DNA of 57,770 bases from Burkholderiales bacterium. Its GTDB lineage: Bacteria; Pseudomonadota; Gammaproteobacteria; Burkholderiales; Burkholderiaceae_C. The notes beneath the pieces are model-generated. The model was not told where the DNA came from, did no database searches, and saw only the letters and a program-made list of their open reading frames with translations. Location of the stretch: contig JAPLPK010000024.1 of assembly GCA_026400275.1 (NCBI GenBank), positions 1-57,770 of the forward strand, in the 5' to 3' direction. A program made the position numbers and the translations under genes. Position 1 is the first letter of the stretch, and each line of letters begins with the position of its first letter. Below are positions 8,697 through 18,279 of the stretch, one piece after another.

Positions 8697-11300
8697 ATGT
8701 TGCAAGCCTATGCCGCCCATGTAGCTGAGCGCGCCGCCCTCGGCATTCCCCCGCTCCCCCTGTCTGCCAAGCAGACTGGCGAGCTGATCGAGCTGCTGAA
8801 GAATCCGCCAGCAGGCGAAGAAGCCAATTTACTGAATCTGATCACCCACCGCATTCCCGCCGGTGTGGACGATGCAGCCAAAGTCAAGGCCAGCTACCTG
8901 GCCGCCGTGGCCCATGGCACCGAAAAATGCCCGCTGATCTCGCGTGAAAAAGCCACCGAACTGCTGGGCACCATGCTGGGCGGCTACAACATCAGCCCCA
9001 TGATCGACCTGCTGGACGACTCCGCCGCCTCGGTGGCCGAAGCGGCCGCCAATGGCCTGAAGAAAACCCTGCTGATGTTTGACCAGTTCCATGACGTGCA
9101 GGAAAAGGCAGAAAAGGGTAACACCTACGCCAAGGCTGTGCTGCAAAGCTGGGCCGACGCCGAGTGGTTCACGAGCCGCCCCGAAGTGCCGAAAAGCATC
9201 ACCGTCAGCATCTTCAAGGTGGCCGGCGAAATCAACACCGACGACCTGTCGCCCGCGCCCGACGCCTGGAGCCGACCTGATATTCCATTGCATGCTTTGG
9301 CCATGCACAAAAATGCCCGCCCCGGCATCACCCCCGAAGAAGACGGCAAGCGCGGCCCCGTGAAGTTCCTGGAAGACCTGCGTGCCAAGGGCAACCTGGT
9401 GGCCTATGTGGGCGACGTGGTCGGCACCGGCTCCAGCCGCAAGTCGGCTACCAACTCGGTGCTGTGGTTCACCGGCGAAGACATCCCCTTCGTGCCGAAC
9501 AAGCGTTTCGGCGGCGTGTGCCTGGGCTCCAAGATCGCTCCAATTTTCTACAACACCATGGAAGACTCTGGCGCGCTGCCGATCGAGTTGGACGTGAGCC
9601 AAATGGCCATGGGTGACGTGGTCGAGCTGTTGCCTTACGAAGGCAAGGCTTTGAAAGACGGCAAGGTGATTGCCGAGTTCACGCTGAAGAGTGAAGTGCT
9701 GTTCGATGAAGTGCGTGCCGGTGGCCGTATTCCGCTGATCATCGGTCGCGGCCTGACTGCCAAGGCGCGTGAAGCGCTGGGCCTGCCCGTCAGCACCCTG
9801 TTCCGCCTGCCGCAAAACCCCGCAGATACCAAGAAGGGCTTCACCCTGGCGCAAAAGATGGTCGGTCGCGCCTGCGGTCTGCCCGCTGGCCAAGGCGTGC
9901 GTCCCGGTACCTACTGTGAACCCAAGATGACCTCGGTGGGCTCGCAAGACACCACCGGCCCGATGACCCGCGACGAGCTGAAAGACCTGGCTTGCCTGGG
10001 CTTCAGTGCTGACCTGGTGATGCAATCGTTCTGCCACACCGCCGCTTACCCCAAGCCGGTTGACGTGAAGATGCACCACGAGTTGCCTGACTTCATGAGC
10101 ACCCGTGGCGGCGTGCCACTGCGTCCCGGTGACGGCATCATCCACAGCTGGTTGAACCGCATGCTGCTGCCCGATACCGTCGGCACCGGCGGTGACAGCC
10201 ACACCCGTTTCCCTATCGGCATCAGCTTCCCTGCTGGCTCCGGTCTGGTGGCGTTTGGCGCCGCTACGGGCGTGATGCCTCTGGACATGCCTGAGAGCGT
10301 GCTGGTGCGTTTCAAAGGCGAAATGCAGCCTGGCATCACCCTGCGTGATCTGGTGAATGCAATTCCTCTGTACGCCATCAAGGCCGGTCTGCTGACCGTG
10401 GCCAAGCAAGGCAAGAAGAACATCTTCTCCGGTCGCATCCTGGAAATCGAAGGCCTGCCCAATCTGAAAGTCGAGCAAGCGTTTGAGTTGAGCGACGCGT
10501 CTGCCGAGCGTTCCGCTGGCGGCTGCACCGTGCACTTGAACAAAGAGCCGATCATCGAGTACATCAACAGCAACATCACCATGCTGAAGTGGATGATTGC
10601 CACCGGTTATTCCGACGTGCGCACCATCAACCGCCGCATCAAGGCGATGGAAGCCTGGCTGGCCAACCCCGAGCTGATGCACGGCGACGCCGATGCCGAA
10701 TACGCCGCCGTGATCGAGATCGACCTGGCCGACATCCACGAACCTATCGTGGCCTGCCCGAACGATCCGGACGACGTGAAGACCCTGGCCGAAGTCGAAG
10801 GCAACCCGATTGACGAAGTGTTCATCGGCTCCTGCATGACCAACATCGGTCACTTCCGCGCAGCCTCCAAGCTGCTGGAAAACAAGCGCGATATTCCCGT
10901 CAAGCTGTGGATGGCACCGCCCACCAAGATGGATGCGAAGCAGTTGTCCGAAGAAGGCCACTACGGTGTGCTCGGTTCCGCTGGCGCCCGCATGGAAATG
11001 CCAGGCTGCAGCTTGTGCATGGGCAACCAGGCGCAGGTGAAAGAGGGCGCAACCGTGTTCTCTACCTCAACCCGCAACTTCCCGAACCGCCTGGGCAAGA
11101 ACAGCAATGTGTACCTGGGTTCTGCCGAATTGGCAGCCATCTGCTCCAAGCTGGGCCGCATTCCCACCAAGGCCGAGTACATGGCAGACATGGGCGTGCT
11201 GAACAAAGACAGCAGCAAGATCTACCAGTACCTGAACTTCGACCAAGTGAAGGATTACACCGATCTGGCAGACACCGTGAAAGACACCGCCGCCGCGTAA
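8697..11300 (+). CDS. acnB: bifunctional aconitate hydratase 2 / 2-methylisocitrate dehydratase
   Basis: An 867-residue AcnB that isomerises citrate to isocitrate with a 4Fe-4S cluster. The N-terminal HEAT-like domain starts [16 protein letters not shown], as in other AcnB proteins. The swivel domain carries [20 protein letters not shown]. Catalytic domains carry [24 protein letters not shown] and the cluster block [11 protein letters not shown]. The ATG at 8697 follows an AGGAG Shine-Dalgarno sequence; an in-frame ATG 18 bp upstream overlaps that site and is rejected. It ends the mdh transcription unit and is followed by a hairpin terminator. Confidence 0.98.
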   Translation: MLQAYAAHVAERAALGIPPLPLSAKQTGELIELLKNPPAGEEANLLNLITHRIPAGVDDAAKVKASYLAAVAHGTEKCPLISREKATELLGTMLGGYNISPMIDLLDDSAASVAEAAANGLKKTLLMFDQFHDVQEKAEKGNTYAKAVLQSWADAEWFTSRPEVPKSITVSIFKVAGEINTDDLSPAPDAWSRPDIPLHALAMHKNARPGITPEEDGKRGPVKFLEDLRAKGNLVAYVGDVVGTGSSRKSATNSVLWFTGEDIPFVPNKRFGGVCLGSKIAPIFYNTMEDSGALPIELDVSQMAMGDVVELLPYEGKALKDGKVIAEFTLKSEVLFDEVRAGGRIPLIIGRGLTAKAREALGLPVSTLFRLPQNPADTKKGFTLAQKMVGRACGLPAGQGVRPGTYCEPKMTSVGSQDTTGPMTRDELKDLACLGFSADLVMQSFCHTAAYPKPVDVKMHHELPDFMSTRGGVPLRPGDGIIHSWLNRMLLPDTVGTGGDSHTRFPIGISFPAGSGLVAFGAATGVMPLDMPESVLVRFKGEMQPGITLRDLVNAIPLYAIKAGLLTVAKQGKKNIFSGRILEIEGLPNLKVEQAFELSDASAERSAGGCTVHLNKEPIIEYINSNITMLKWMIATGYSDVRTINRRIKAMEAWLANPELMHGDADAEYAAVIEIDLADIHEPIVACPNDPDDVKTLAEVEGNPIDEVFIGSCMTNIGHFRAASKLLENKRDIPVKLWMAPPTKMDAKQLSEEGHYGVLGSAGARMEMPGCSLCMGNQAQVKEGATVFSTSTRNFPNRLGKNSNVYLGSAELAAICSKLGRIPTKAEYMADMGVLNKDSSKIYQYLNFDQVKDYTDLADTVKDTAAA

Positions 11301-11348
11301 GCGCCTGGAAGGCGAGGGCTGGTGACGGCTCTCGGATACAGATCGACA

Positions 11349-11388
11349 GGGCCTGCAGCTACTATTTATGTAGCTTCGGGCCCTTTTT
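11349..11388 (+). terminator. rho-independent terminator after acnB
   Basis: A two-part stem (GGGCC with GGCCC outside, GCTAC with GTAGC inside, loop TATTTAT) is followed by TTTTT. It lies 48 bp after the acnB stop. The inner part resembles the dispersed GCTAT...ATAGC palindrome found elsewhere in the window. Confidence 0.8.
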
Positions 11389-11588
11389 CTATCTGCGCTA
11401 AAAGTGCAGTAAAACGTCTATCCATCCGCTTTAGTCTTCGGCGCTGGATACCTGCGTCAGCCTCCATCCCAGTGCCGTGTAGGCCAATATCCCGTCCTCG
11501 TCTGGTGGACATTTTTCTGGCGTATAACCAAATGGCACTGTCAACGGGCAGTCAATTATTACGTTGTTGAATCACTACTGAAAAACGG
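11389..11588. other. intergenic stretch with nothing recognised
   Basis: The remainder of the gap between acnB and the OmpA-type gene has no convincing open frame, repeat or RNA structure. It should contain the promoter of the downstream gene, but no clear -35/-10 pair was seen. Confidence 0.5.
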
Positions 11589-12245
11589 ATGGACACCATG
11601 GCACACACCTTCTTTTCCCTGCGCGCATCTGTGATTGCTTGCACCGTTGCCGCCTTGGCTTTGGGCGGCTGCGCGAACATGAGCGAGACCCAAAAAGGCA
11701 CAGGCATAGGCGCGGGCATTGGCGCCGTCGCCGGTGCGCTGATCGGCGGCAACAAGACTGGTGCCGCAGTGGGCGGCGCAGTGGGTGCCTTGGGCGGCTA
11801 TGTCTGGTCCAAGCACATGCAGGACAAGAAGGCCGCTATGGAGCAGGCCACTGCCGGTACTGGCGTGGCGGTGACGCAAACCGCAGACAACCAGCTCAAG
11901 CTGAACATCCCCAGCGACATCTCCTTTGACACCGGCCGTGCCGATATCAAGCCGAATCTGCGCCCTATCTTGGATCAGTTCGCCAGTGGCTTGCAGAACC
12001 AGCCTAACACCGAGGTGCGCATCATCGGCCACACCGACAGCACCGGCTCGGACGCGATCAACAACCCCTTGTCCCTGCACCGCGCTGAAAGCGCCCGTAA
12101 CTATCTGGCCGAGCGCGGCGTGGATAGCCGCCGTGTGACGGTGGAAGGCCGTGGTGAGCGTGAGCCGGTCGCCGACAACACCAGCGATGCTGGTCGCGCC
12201 CGCAACCGCCGTGTCGAAATCTTCCTGGCTGAACGCGCGCAGTAA
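11589..12245 (+). CDS. OmpA family lipoprotein (YiaD-like)
   Basis: A 218-residue envelope protein. A lipoprotein signal ends in LGGC (Cys29), followed by a glycine-zipper region (about residues 37-75: GTGIGAGIGAVAGALIGG). The C-terminal OmpA/Pal peptidoglycan-binding domain includes FDTGRADIKP, IIGHTDSTGSD and RGEREPVADN...RARNRRVEI. The glycine zipper probably inserts in the outer membrane while the OmpA domain holds peptidoglycan. The start may be the ATG at 11589 or the one at 11598; the latter gives a more typical signal sequence. The gene stands alone and ends at a strong terminator. Confidence 0.92.
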   Translation: MDTMAHTFFSLRASVIACTVAALALGGCANMSETQKGTGIGAGIGAVAGALIGGNKTGAAVGGAVGALGGYVWSKHMQDKKAAMEQATAGTGVAVTQTADNQLKLNIPSDISFDTGRADIKPNLRPILDQFASGLQNQPNTEVRIIGHTDSTGSDAINNPLSLHRAESARNYLAERGVDSRRVTVEGRGEREPVADNTSDAGRARNRRVEIFLAERAQ

Positions 12246-12262
12246 TTTTTGCCCATAAAAAA

Positions 12263-12295
12263 GGCCCGTGGAACTTTCCGTTCCACGGGCCTTTT
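12263..12295. terminator. bidirectional terminator between convergent genes
   Basis: An 11-bp perfect stem (GGCCCGTGGAA / TTCCACGGGCC, loop CTTTCCG) is followed by TTTTT and preceded by AAAAAA, so it can stop transcription from both sides. It separates the OmpA-type gene from the convergent ABM-domain gene. Confidence 0.93.
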
Positions 12296-12308
12296 TACGT
12301 CTGCTGTG

Positions 12309-12611
12309 TCAGTCCGACTTGGTGACCAAGTCGAAGTGTTCCACAACCGGGGGGCTGGCGAAGAAGGGGCCGACGATGGCGCGCCACTCGGCGAATGCGG
12401 GCGTTTCGCGGAAGCCTACGTTGTGCGCATCTACCGATGTCCAGAAGATTTGAAGCACGTAGCGCTCGGGGCTTTCAATGCCCTTGTTGACCTTGTAGCC
12501 CTTGCAGCCTGGGTTCTTACTGATGACGGTCTGCAGGCCGCGTGTGATGGCTTCGTCGAAAGCGGCTTGCTCGCCGGGGCGGATCCGGATGTCGGCTATT
12601 TCTAAAATCAT
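12309..12611 (-). CDS. antibiotic biosynthesis monooxygenase (ABM) domain protein
   Basis: A 100-residue single-domain protein with a ferredoxin-like fold expected from its pattern: MILEIADIRIRPGEQAAFDEAI, GCKGYKVNKGIESPERYVLQIFW, and a C-terminal VEHFDLV. ABM/YgiN-like domains act as small cofactor-free monooxygenases or as dimeric stress proteins; nothing here identifies a substrate. It lies 18 bp downstream of phoH on the same strand and may be co-transcribed. Confidence 0.82.
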   Translation of the reverse strand: MILEIADIRIRPGEQAAFDEAITRGLQTVISKNPGCKGYKVNKGIESPERYVLQIFWTSVDAHNVGFRETPAFAEWRAIVGPFFASPPVVEHFDLVTKSD

Positions 12612-12629
12612 GTTTGTTACTCTATAAAT

Positions 12630-14345
12630 TTACAAGACTTCGCTTGCGAAGTCGGCTAGGCGGGAACGCTCGCCGCGCGCCAGCATGATGTGGCCGCTGT
12701 GCGGCCAGCCCTTGAACTTGTCTACCGCAAACGTCAGGCCTGATGAGCCTTCGGTCAGGTAGGGCGTGTCGATCTGCTGCAGGTTACCCATGCAGACGAT
12801 CTTGGTGCCGGGGCCTGCGCGGGTAATCAGGGTCTTCATTTGCTTAGGCGTCAGGTTCTGCGCCTCGTCGATGATCACGTACTTGTTCAAGAAGGTCCGG
12901 CCGCGCATGAAGTTCATGCTCTTGATCTTGATGCGCGAACGGATCAGCTCGTTGGTCGCCGAGCGGCCCCATTCGCCTGCGCTGGTCTCGGTCTTGGCCA
13001 GCACTTCCAGGTTGTCGTCCAGCGCGCCCATCCAGGGGCCCATTTTTTCTTCCTCGGTGCCGGGCAGGAAGCCAATGTCTTCACCGACGCTGACCGTGGC
13101 CCGCGTCATGATGATCTCTGTGTAGCGGCGCTCGTCCAGCACCTGGGTCAGGCCGGCAGCCAAGGCCATCAAGGTCTTGCCGGTGCCGGCATTACCGGTC
13201 AGGGTGACGAAGTCCACCTCGGGGTCGAGCAGCAGGTTCATCGCGAAGTTCTGTTCGCGGTTGCGCGTGGTCACACCCCAGACCGCATGCTTCAGGTGGT
13301 TGTAGTCCTTGAGTGTTTTCAGCACGGCGGTCTTGGCGCGGATTTCGGTCACGCGCGCATACAGGCTGGGTTCGCCGGGGGCTTCGAAGTAGACGAACTG
13401 GTTGACCATCATCTCGGGCACGATGGGGCCGGAAATACGGTAGAAAGTGTGCAAGCCTTGCTGCCAGCTTTCCACGGTTTTGCCCGTCTTGCTCCAGAAG
13501 TCCGCCGGCAGGGCCAGCGCGCCGGAGTAGAGGAATTCGCCGTCTTCCAGCGCCTTGTCGTTCTGGTAGTCCTCGGCGGCCAGGCCCAAGGCGCGGGCCT
13601 TGACGCGCATGTTGATGTCCTTGGACACCAGTACGACTTCGCGGCCTGGGTGTAGTGGGCGTAATGCTTCGACGACGCCCAGGATCTGGTTGTCAGCCTT
13701 GCCCTGGGGTAGGCTGGAGGGCAGGGTGTAGTCCAGCGTCTGGGTCTGGAAGAACAGCTTGCCGCCGGCTTCTGGGTGACCGGTGGCATCCAGCTTCAGC
13801 CCGATACCGATGTCGCCGCCATTGCTGCCGGCCAGGGCATCCAGCGAGCGGCTGGTCTGGCGTGCGTTGCGGGCGACTTCAGTCATGCCTTTCTTGTTGC
13901 TGTCCAGTTCTTCCAGCACGATCATGGGAAGGAAGATGTCGTGTTCTTCGAAGCGGAACAGGCACATGGGGTCGTGCATCAGCACATTCGTGTCCAGCAC
14001 GAACAGTTTGGCCGGGCCGGTGTTCTTTGGGGCTTTGCGCTTGGTTGCTGGTTCTTGCAACAGGGCTACGCCACGGTTGCGTGCGGGCGCTGCGCGGTCT
14101 GCCGCCGGTGCGGGTTTGCTGGGTTCGGCCACGGGACTTGTTTTGTCGCGCTGGGTTGGCAGGCGTTGTTCCACCGGTGCCGCCGCTACGTTGCGGGCTT
14201 GGGGTTTCTCTTCTACGGGACTGGCATTTGCGCTGGCTTTAGGTGCCCGGCTGGTCCCCGATTTTTTGACGGGCTTTGCAACCACGTCATAGGCTTCGCG
14301 GGCCAAGGTGGCAGCGCGCTTGGTGGGGGCGGGAGGCAATGGCAT
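12630..14345 (-). CDS. PhoH family ATPase with N-terminal PIN domain
   Basis: A 571-residue protein. Residues 1-105 are low-complexity and basic. A PIN nuclease domain follows (KLFVLDTNVLMHDP ... PMIVLEELDSNKKG), then the PhoH ATPase domain with Walker A GNAGTGKTLMAL, the block RATVSVGEDIGFLPG and Walker B-like YVIIDEAQNLTPKQ. This PIN-PhoH (YlaK-type) architecture is associated with RNA binding and ATP-dependent RNA processing. The Lys/Ala/Pro-rich N-terminal extension is longer than the minimal domain needs. Confidence 0.93.
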   Translation of the reverse strand: MPLPPAPTKRAATLAREAYDVVAKPVKKSGTSRAPKASANASPVEEKPQARNVAAAPVEQRLPTQRDKTSPVAEPSKPAPAADRAAPARNRGVALLQEPATKRKAPKNTGPAKLFVLDTNVLMHDPMCLFRFEEHDIFLPMIVLEELDSNKKGMTEVARNARQTSRSLDALAGSNGGDIGIGLKLDATGHPEAGGKLFFQTQTLDYTLPSSLPQGKADNQILGVVEALRPLHPGREVVLVSKDINMRVKARALGLAAEDYQNDKALEDGEFLYSGALALPADFWSKTGKTVESWQQGLHTFYRISGPIVPEMMVNQFVYFEAPGEPSLYARVTEIRAKTAVLKTLKDYNHLKHAVWGVTTRNREQNFAMNLLLDPEVDFVTLTGNAGTGKTLMALAAGLTQVLDERRYTEIIMTRATVSVGEDIGFLPGTEEEKMGPWMGALDDNLEVLAKTETSAGEWGRSATNELIRSRIKIKSMNFMRGRTFLNKYVIIDEAQNLTPKQMKTLITRAGPGTKIVCMGNLQQIDTPYLTEGSSGLTFAVDKFKGWPHSGHIMLARGERSRLADFASEVL

Positions 14346-14384
14346 AGGGCGTGGGGCTCGCTAAAAAGAAGGATCAAAAAGCGA

Positions 14385-14414
14385 AAAAGCCGCCAGGAGG
14401 CCCGGGCGGCTTTT
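14385..14414 (-). terminator. terminator downstream of bcp
   Basis: AAAAGCCGCC pairs with GGCGGCTTTT across a 10-nt loop. Read on the minus strand it is followed by CTTTTTCGCTTTTT. It lies about 90 bp beyond the end of the peroxiredoxin gene and upstream of phoH, so it separates the two minus-strand genes. Confidence 0.85.
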
Positions 14415-14502
14415 GAGGGGGAGCTCGTTCGAATTCACCAAAAACATGAATTCATTATGCATGAGCTGCGTGGCATTTTGGTGCCGTGCAGCAATACCAA
14501 GG

Positions 14503-14979
14503 TCAAACGGCTTTTTTCAGGTCCTTGACGGCTTGCAGCACGTCGTCCACATGGCCCGGTACTTTCAGGCCGCGCCATTCGTTCTTCAGCACACCATCGG
14601 CGCCGATCAGGAAGGTGCTGCGCTCGATGCCCTTGACCTTTTTGCCGTACATGATCTTGTTCTTGACCACGCCAAACATATGGCACATTTTTTCTTCGGT
14701 GTCGGCGATCAGTTCAAACGGCAGTTCAAGTTTGGTTTTGAACTCGTCGTGCGACTTCATGTTGTCGCGCGAAACGCCAAACACTGTGGCGCCAGCCTTT
14801 ACAAATTCTTTATGCTTGTCGCGGAACTGCATGGCCTCCGTAGTGCACCCAGGGGTGTTATCTTTGGGGTAGAAGTACAGTACAACAACTTTACCGAGAT
14901 GGGTGGTGTTGGAGACCTTAACGCCACCCGTGGCGTTGGCTTCAAATTCGGGGATGGGTTTATTGACAACGATCGCCAT
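14503..14979 (-). CDS. bcp: thioredoxin-dependent peroxiredoxin (Bcp/PrxQ type)
   Basis: A 158-residue cytoplasmic peroxidase reducing H2O2 and organic peroxides with thioredoxin. The peroxidatic Cys lies in YFYPKDNTPGCTTEAMQFRD. The second Cys position expected five residues later in classical Bcp is occupied by a non-Cys residue (Phe/Arg region), so this is the one-Cys-like variant. Start MAIVVNKPIPEFEANATGG fits the family. Confidence 0.93.
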   Translation of the reverse strand: MAIVVNKPIPEFEANATGGVKVSNTTHLGKVVVLYFYPKDNTPGCTTEAMQFRDKHKEFVKAGATVFGVSRDNMKSHDEFKTKLELPFELIADTEEKMCHMFGVVKNKIMYGKKVKGIERSTFLIGADGVLKNEWRGLKVPGHVDDVLQAVKDLKKAV

Positions 14980-15139
14980 AGTGCTTGGGGTCTCTTGTGA
15001 CTGGATGTGGTCGTTGAAAGCTGAAAGTGGCTTGGAAAGATGCGATCACATGCTTGACCAAGATACTGCGGCTGACCAATCTGCTGTGAAGGCTACTCCT
15101 CAGCTGCAACCTTCGATTTTACCCTGAAAACCCGGGGGC

Positions 15140-15517
15140 TCAGGCTGCAGGCTCAAGTAACAAAGCTGCTACAACATGGCGGCCTTCCTGGGCCAGGATG
15201 TTGTAGGTGCGGCATGCGGCCTGTGTATCCATGGTTTCCAGGCCGATGCGGCGGGCCATCAGCTCCATCATCCAGACCGGTTTGGGAAAGCGAATGCGGC
15301 TGCCGCTGCCGAAGATCACCAGTTCGGGCTGCAGTGCGGCGAGTTGCGCGAAGTGCTCTTCCGTCAGGTCCTCAAAGCGTGCGCAATTCCATACCAGGCG
15401 CTCGCCGTGCGAGCCCAGCACCACGCTGTGCTCCACTTTGTCGGTGTTGATGCCCACCCAGCCAGGCCCGTAGCCGGTGATGGATTGAACGTCGAATTTA
15501 TCGGGTTGGATCTTCAT
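15140..15517 (-). CDS. Mth938-like domain (DUF498) protein
   Basis: A 125-residue protein beginning MKIQPDKFDVQSITGYGPG, with LVIFGSGSRIRFP and METMDTQAACRTYNILAQEGRHVVAALL-type blocks (the last starting near residue 88). These are the features of the Mth938/NDUFAF3-like fold. The frame is open 120 bp further upstream but that part is Pro/Gly-rich and overlaps the promoter side of the divergent aminotransferase gene, so the ATG at 15517 is preferred. Function is unknown in bacteria; related mitochondrial proteins assist complex I assembly. Confidence 0.85.
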   Translation of the reverse strand: MKIQPDKFDVQSITGYGPGWVGINTDKVEHSVVLGSHGERLVWNCARFEDLTEEHFAQLAALQPELVIFGSGSRIRFPKPVWMMELMARRIGLETMDTQAACRTYNILAQEGRHVVAALLLEPAA

Positions 15518-15657
15518 GGGGCAGTGCGCCTGGGTTGGATGTGGCCCGGCCCTGGAATGGGGCGGCAAATGTGGTCCAATTATAGGTTTCCATCCTTGCC
15601 GGCCGCCCGGGAGCAGGCGGCCTGCGTATTTGCCCATTTAGCGCCCACTAGGCCACC

Positions 15658-16881
15658 ATGAAGACCATCCAAAAATCGACCAAGCTGGCCAATGTGCTGT
15701 ACGACATTCGTGGGCCGATCATGGATGCAGCGCGCCAGATGGAGGACGAAGGCCAAAAGATCATCAAGCTCAACATTGGCAATCTGGCGGTTTTTGGCTT
15801 CGACGCGCCGGAAGAAATCCAGCAGGACATGATCCGCAACCTGCCCAATTCGGCGGGCTACTCGGACAGCAAGGGCATCTTTGGTGCGCGCAAGGCGGTC
15901 ATGCACTACACCCAGCAGCAAGGCATTGCGGGTGTGACGCTGGACGACATCTACCTGGGCAATGGCGCCAGTGAACTCATCACCATGGCGACCAACACTT
16001 TGCTGGACAACGGCGATGAGCTGCTGCTGCCCATGCCTGACTATCCGCTGTGGACGGCGGCCACCAGCCTGTCTGGCGGAACACCGGTGCACTACCTGTG
16101 CGACGAGTCCAACAACTGGATGCCCAACCTGGACGACATCCGCGCGAAGATCACGCCGCGCACCAAGGGCATCGTGGTGATCAACCCCAACAACCCCACG
16201 GGCGTGGTGTACACCGATGCGCTGTTGCTGGAGATCGTCGCCATCGCCCGCGAGCACGGCCTGGTGATCCTGGCAGACGAGGTCTACGACAAGGTGCTGT
16301 ACGACGGCGTTAAGCACACGGCGATGGGCAGCTTGTCGACCGACGTGTTCACGCTGACCTTCAATTCGCTGTCCAAAAGCTACCGGTCCTGCGGCTATCG
16401 CGCGGGCTGGATGGTGGTCTCGGGTAACAAGAAGGCGGCTACCGATTACATCGAGGGCCTGAACATGCTCTCGAACATGAAGCTGTGCTCCAACGTGCCC
16501 GGCCAGTGGGCCATCCAGACTGCTTTGGGCGGCTACCAGAGCATCAACGATCTGGTTTGCGAAGGCGGCCGCCTGCGCCGCCAGCGCGACCTGGCGTACG
16601 AGCTAATCACGGCTATTCCGGGCGTTAGCTGCGTCAAGCCACAAGCGGCGCTGTACATGTTTCCCCGGTTGGACCCGGCGGTCTACCCGATCGCCGACGA
16701 CCGCCAATTCTTCCTGGAACTGCTGCGCGAAACCCGCGTCATGCTGGTGCAGGGCACCGGCTTCAACTGGCAGCAACCGGACCACTTCCGCATCGTTTTC
16801 CTGCCCCACGAAGACGACTTGCGCGAAGCGATTGGCCGCGTTGCTAAATTTCTTGAAAGCTATCGTAAACGTAGCGCCTAG
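15658..16881 (+). CDS. pyridoxal-phosphate aminotransferase (AlaA-like alanine transaminase)
   Basis: A 407-residue class I/II aminotransferase. The PLP lysine is in TFNSLSKSYRSCGYRAGWM; NPNNPTGVVY and DEVYDKVLYDG are the other cofactor blocks. Sequence and size match the AlaA/YfbQ group, which makes alanine from pyruvate and glutamate. It is followed after 47 bp by hom and thrC, an order widespread in betaproteobacteria, so expression is probably shared with threonine synthesis. Strict specificity cannot be read from the sequence. Confidence 0.92.
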   Translation: MKTIQKSTKLANVLYDIRGPIMDAARQMEDEGQKIIKLNIGNLAVFGFDAPEEIQQDMIRNLPNSAGYSDSKGIFGARKAVMHYTQQQGIAGVTLDDIYLGNGASELITMATNTLLDNGDELLLPMPDYPLWTAATSLSGGTPVHYLCDESNNWMPNLDDIRAKITPRTKGIVVINPNNPTGVVYTDALLLEIVAIAREHGLVILADEVYDKVLYDGVKHTAMGSLSTDVFTLTFNSLSKSYRSCGYRAGWMVVSGNKKAATDYIEGLNMLSNMKLCSNVPGQWAIQTALGGYQSINDLVCEGGRLRRQRDLAYELITAIPGVSCVKPQAALYMFPRLDPAVYPIADDRQFFLELLRETRVMLVQGTGFNWQQPDHFRIVFLPHEDDLREAIGRVAKFLESYRKRSA

Positions 16882-16928
16882 CGCACGTACTACCTGCGCT
16901 ATCGGCACTTTTTACTTAAATATTTGAT

Positions 16929-18251
16929 ATGAAACCCATCCAAGTAGGCATCCTCGGCATCGGCACCGTTGGCAGCGGCGTGTTCAACGTTTTGCAGCGC
17001 AACCAGGAAGAAATTACCCGCCGCGCCGGCCGTGGCATTGAAGTCACCATGGTGTCGCGCCGCAACGTGGCCGAGGCCCAAGCCCTGGTGGGCGACAAGG
17101 CCCACGTGGTGGCCGATGCACGCGCCATCATCGCCAACCCCGAGATCGACATCGTGGTCGAACTGATCGGCGGATACACCCTGGCCAAGGAGCTGGTGCT
17201 GGAAGCGATTGCCGCCGGCAAGCACGTGGTCACCGCCAACAAGGCCTTGCTGGCTGTGCACGGCACCGAGATTTTTGCCGCTGCCCACGCCAAGGGCGTG
17301 ATGGTGGCATTTGAAGCCGCCGTTGCCGGTGGCATCCCCATCATCAAGTCGTTGCGCGAAGGCCTGACGGCCAACAGCATCCAGTGGGTAGCCGGCATCA
17401 TCAACGGCACCACCAACTTCATCCTCAGCGAAATGCGCGACAAGGGCCTGGACTTTGCCGTGGTGCTCAAAGAAGCCCAGCGCCTGGGCTATGCCGAGGC
17501 CGACCCCACCTTCGACATCGAAGGCGTGGACGCCGCGCACAAGCTCACCCTGATGTCGGCCATTGCCTTCGGCATTCCGGTGCAGTTCGACAAGGCCTAC
17601 ATCGAAGGCATCACCCAACTGGGCGCACAAGACATCAAGTACGCCGAACAACTGGGTTACCGCATCAAGCTGCTGGGCATCACCAAGCGCACCGCTGCGG
17701 GTGTGGAGCTGCGCGTTCACCCCAGCCTGGTGCCTTCCAAGCGCCTGATTGCGAATGTGGAAGGCGCGATGAACGCCGTGGTGGTGCAGGGCGATGCCGT
17801 CGGCACCACGCTGTACTACGGCAAGGGCGCGGGCAGCGAGCCCACCGCCAGCGCGGTGATCGCTGACCTGGTGGACATCACCCGCCTGCACACCGCCGAC
17901 CCGGCCCACCGCGTGCCCTACCTGGCCTTCCAGCACCATTCGATGAGCGATCTACCGGTGCTGCCCATGGGCGACGTGGTCACCAGCTACTACCTGCGCC
18001 TGCGCGTGGCCGACCAGGCCGGCGTGCTGGCCACAGTCACCGGTTTGCTCGCATCGGCCGACATCAGCATCGATGCGGTGCTGCAACGTGAGGCCGATGA
18101 AATCGGCGGCGAAGGCGCCACCCAAACCGACGTGATCATCCTGACCCACGACTGCACCGAGTCGCGCATGAACGCCGCCCTGGCGCAGATGCAGGCGTTG
18201 CCGACGGTGCTCGCGCCCATCACCCGCATCCGCAAAGAAGAGCTAGCCTAA
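16929..18251 (+). CDS. hom: homoserine dehydrogenase
   Basis: A 440-residue enzyme reducing aspartate semialdehyde to homoserine. The NAD(P) motif GILGIGTVGSGVF is at the N terminus. ANKALLAVHG, the catalytic region (FEAAVAGGIPIIKSLREGL, GIINGTTNFIL) and EADPTFDIEGVDAAHKL follow. The C-terminal ACT domain (about residues 350-435) suggests feedback by threonine. It precedes thrC by 28 bp. Confidence 0.97.
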   Translation: MKPIQVGILGIGTVGSGVFNVLQRNQEEITRRAGRGIEVTMVSRRNVAEAQALVGDKAHVVADARAIIANPEIDIVVELIGGYTLAKELVLEAIAAGKHVVTANKALLAVHGTEIFAAAHAKGVMVAFEAAVAGGIPIIKSLREGLTANSIQWVAGIINGTTNFILSEMRDKGLDFAVVLKEAQRLGYAEADPTFDIEGVDAAHKLTLMSAIAFGIPVQFDKAYIEGITQLGAQDIKYAEQLGYRIKLLGITKRTAAGVELRVHPSLVPSKRLIANVEGAMNAVVVQGDAVGTTLYYGKGAGSEPTASAVIADLVDITRLHTADPAHRVPYLAFQHHSMSDLPVLPMGDVVTSYYLRLRVADQAGVLATVTGLLASADISIDAVLQREADEIGGEGATQTDVIILTHDCTESRMNAALAQMQALPTVLAPITRIRKEELA

Positions 18252-18279
18252 AACCATTGCCTTGACGTTGAAGGACACC

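Noticed and set aside
8829-10961. 710-codon open frame opposite acnB
   Set aside because: Antisense shadow of acnB with no recognisable domain or ribosome site.
16872-16928. Further copy of the double palindrome between the aminotransferase gene and hom
   Set aside because: GCGC blocks are present, but the AGCAGCTAT core is badly diverged, so it is mentioned only as a weak copy.
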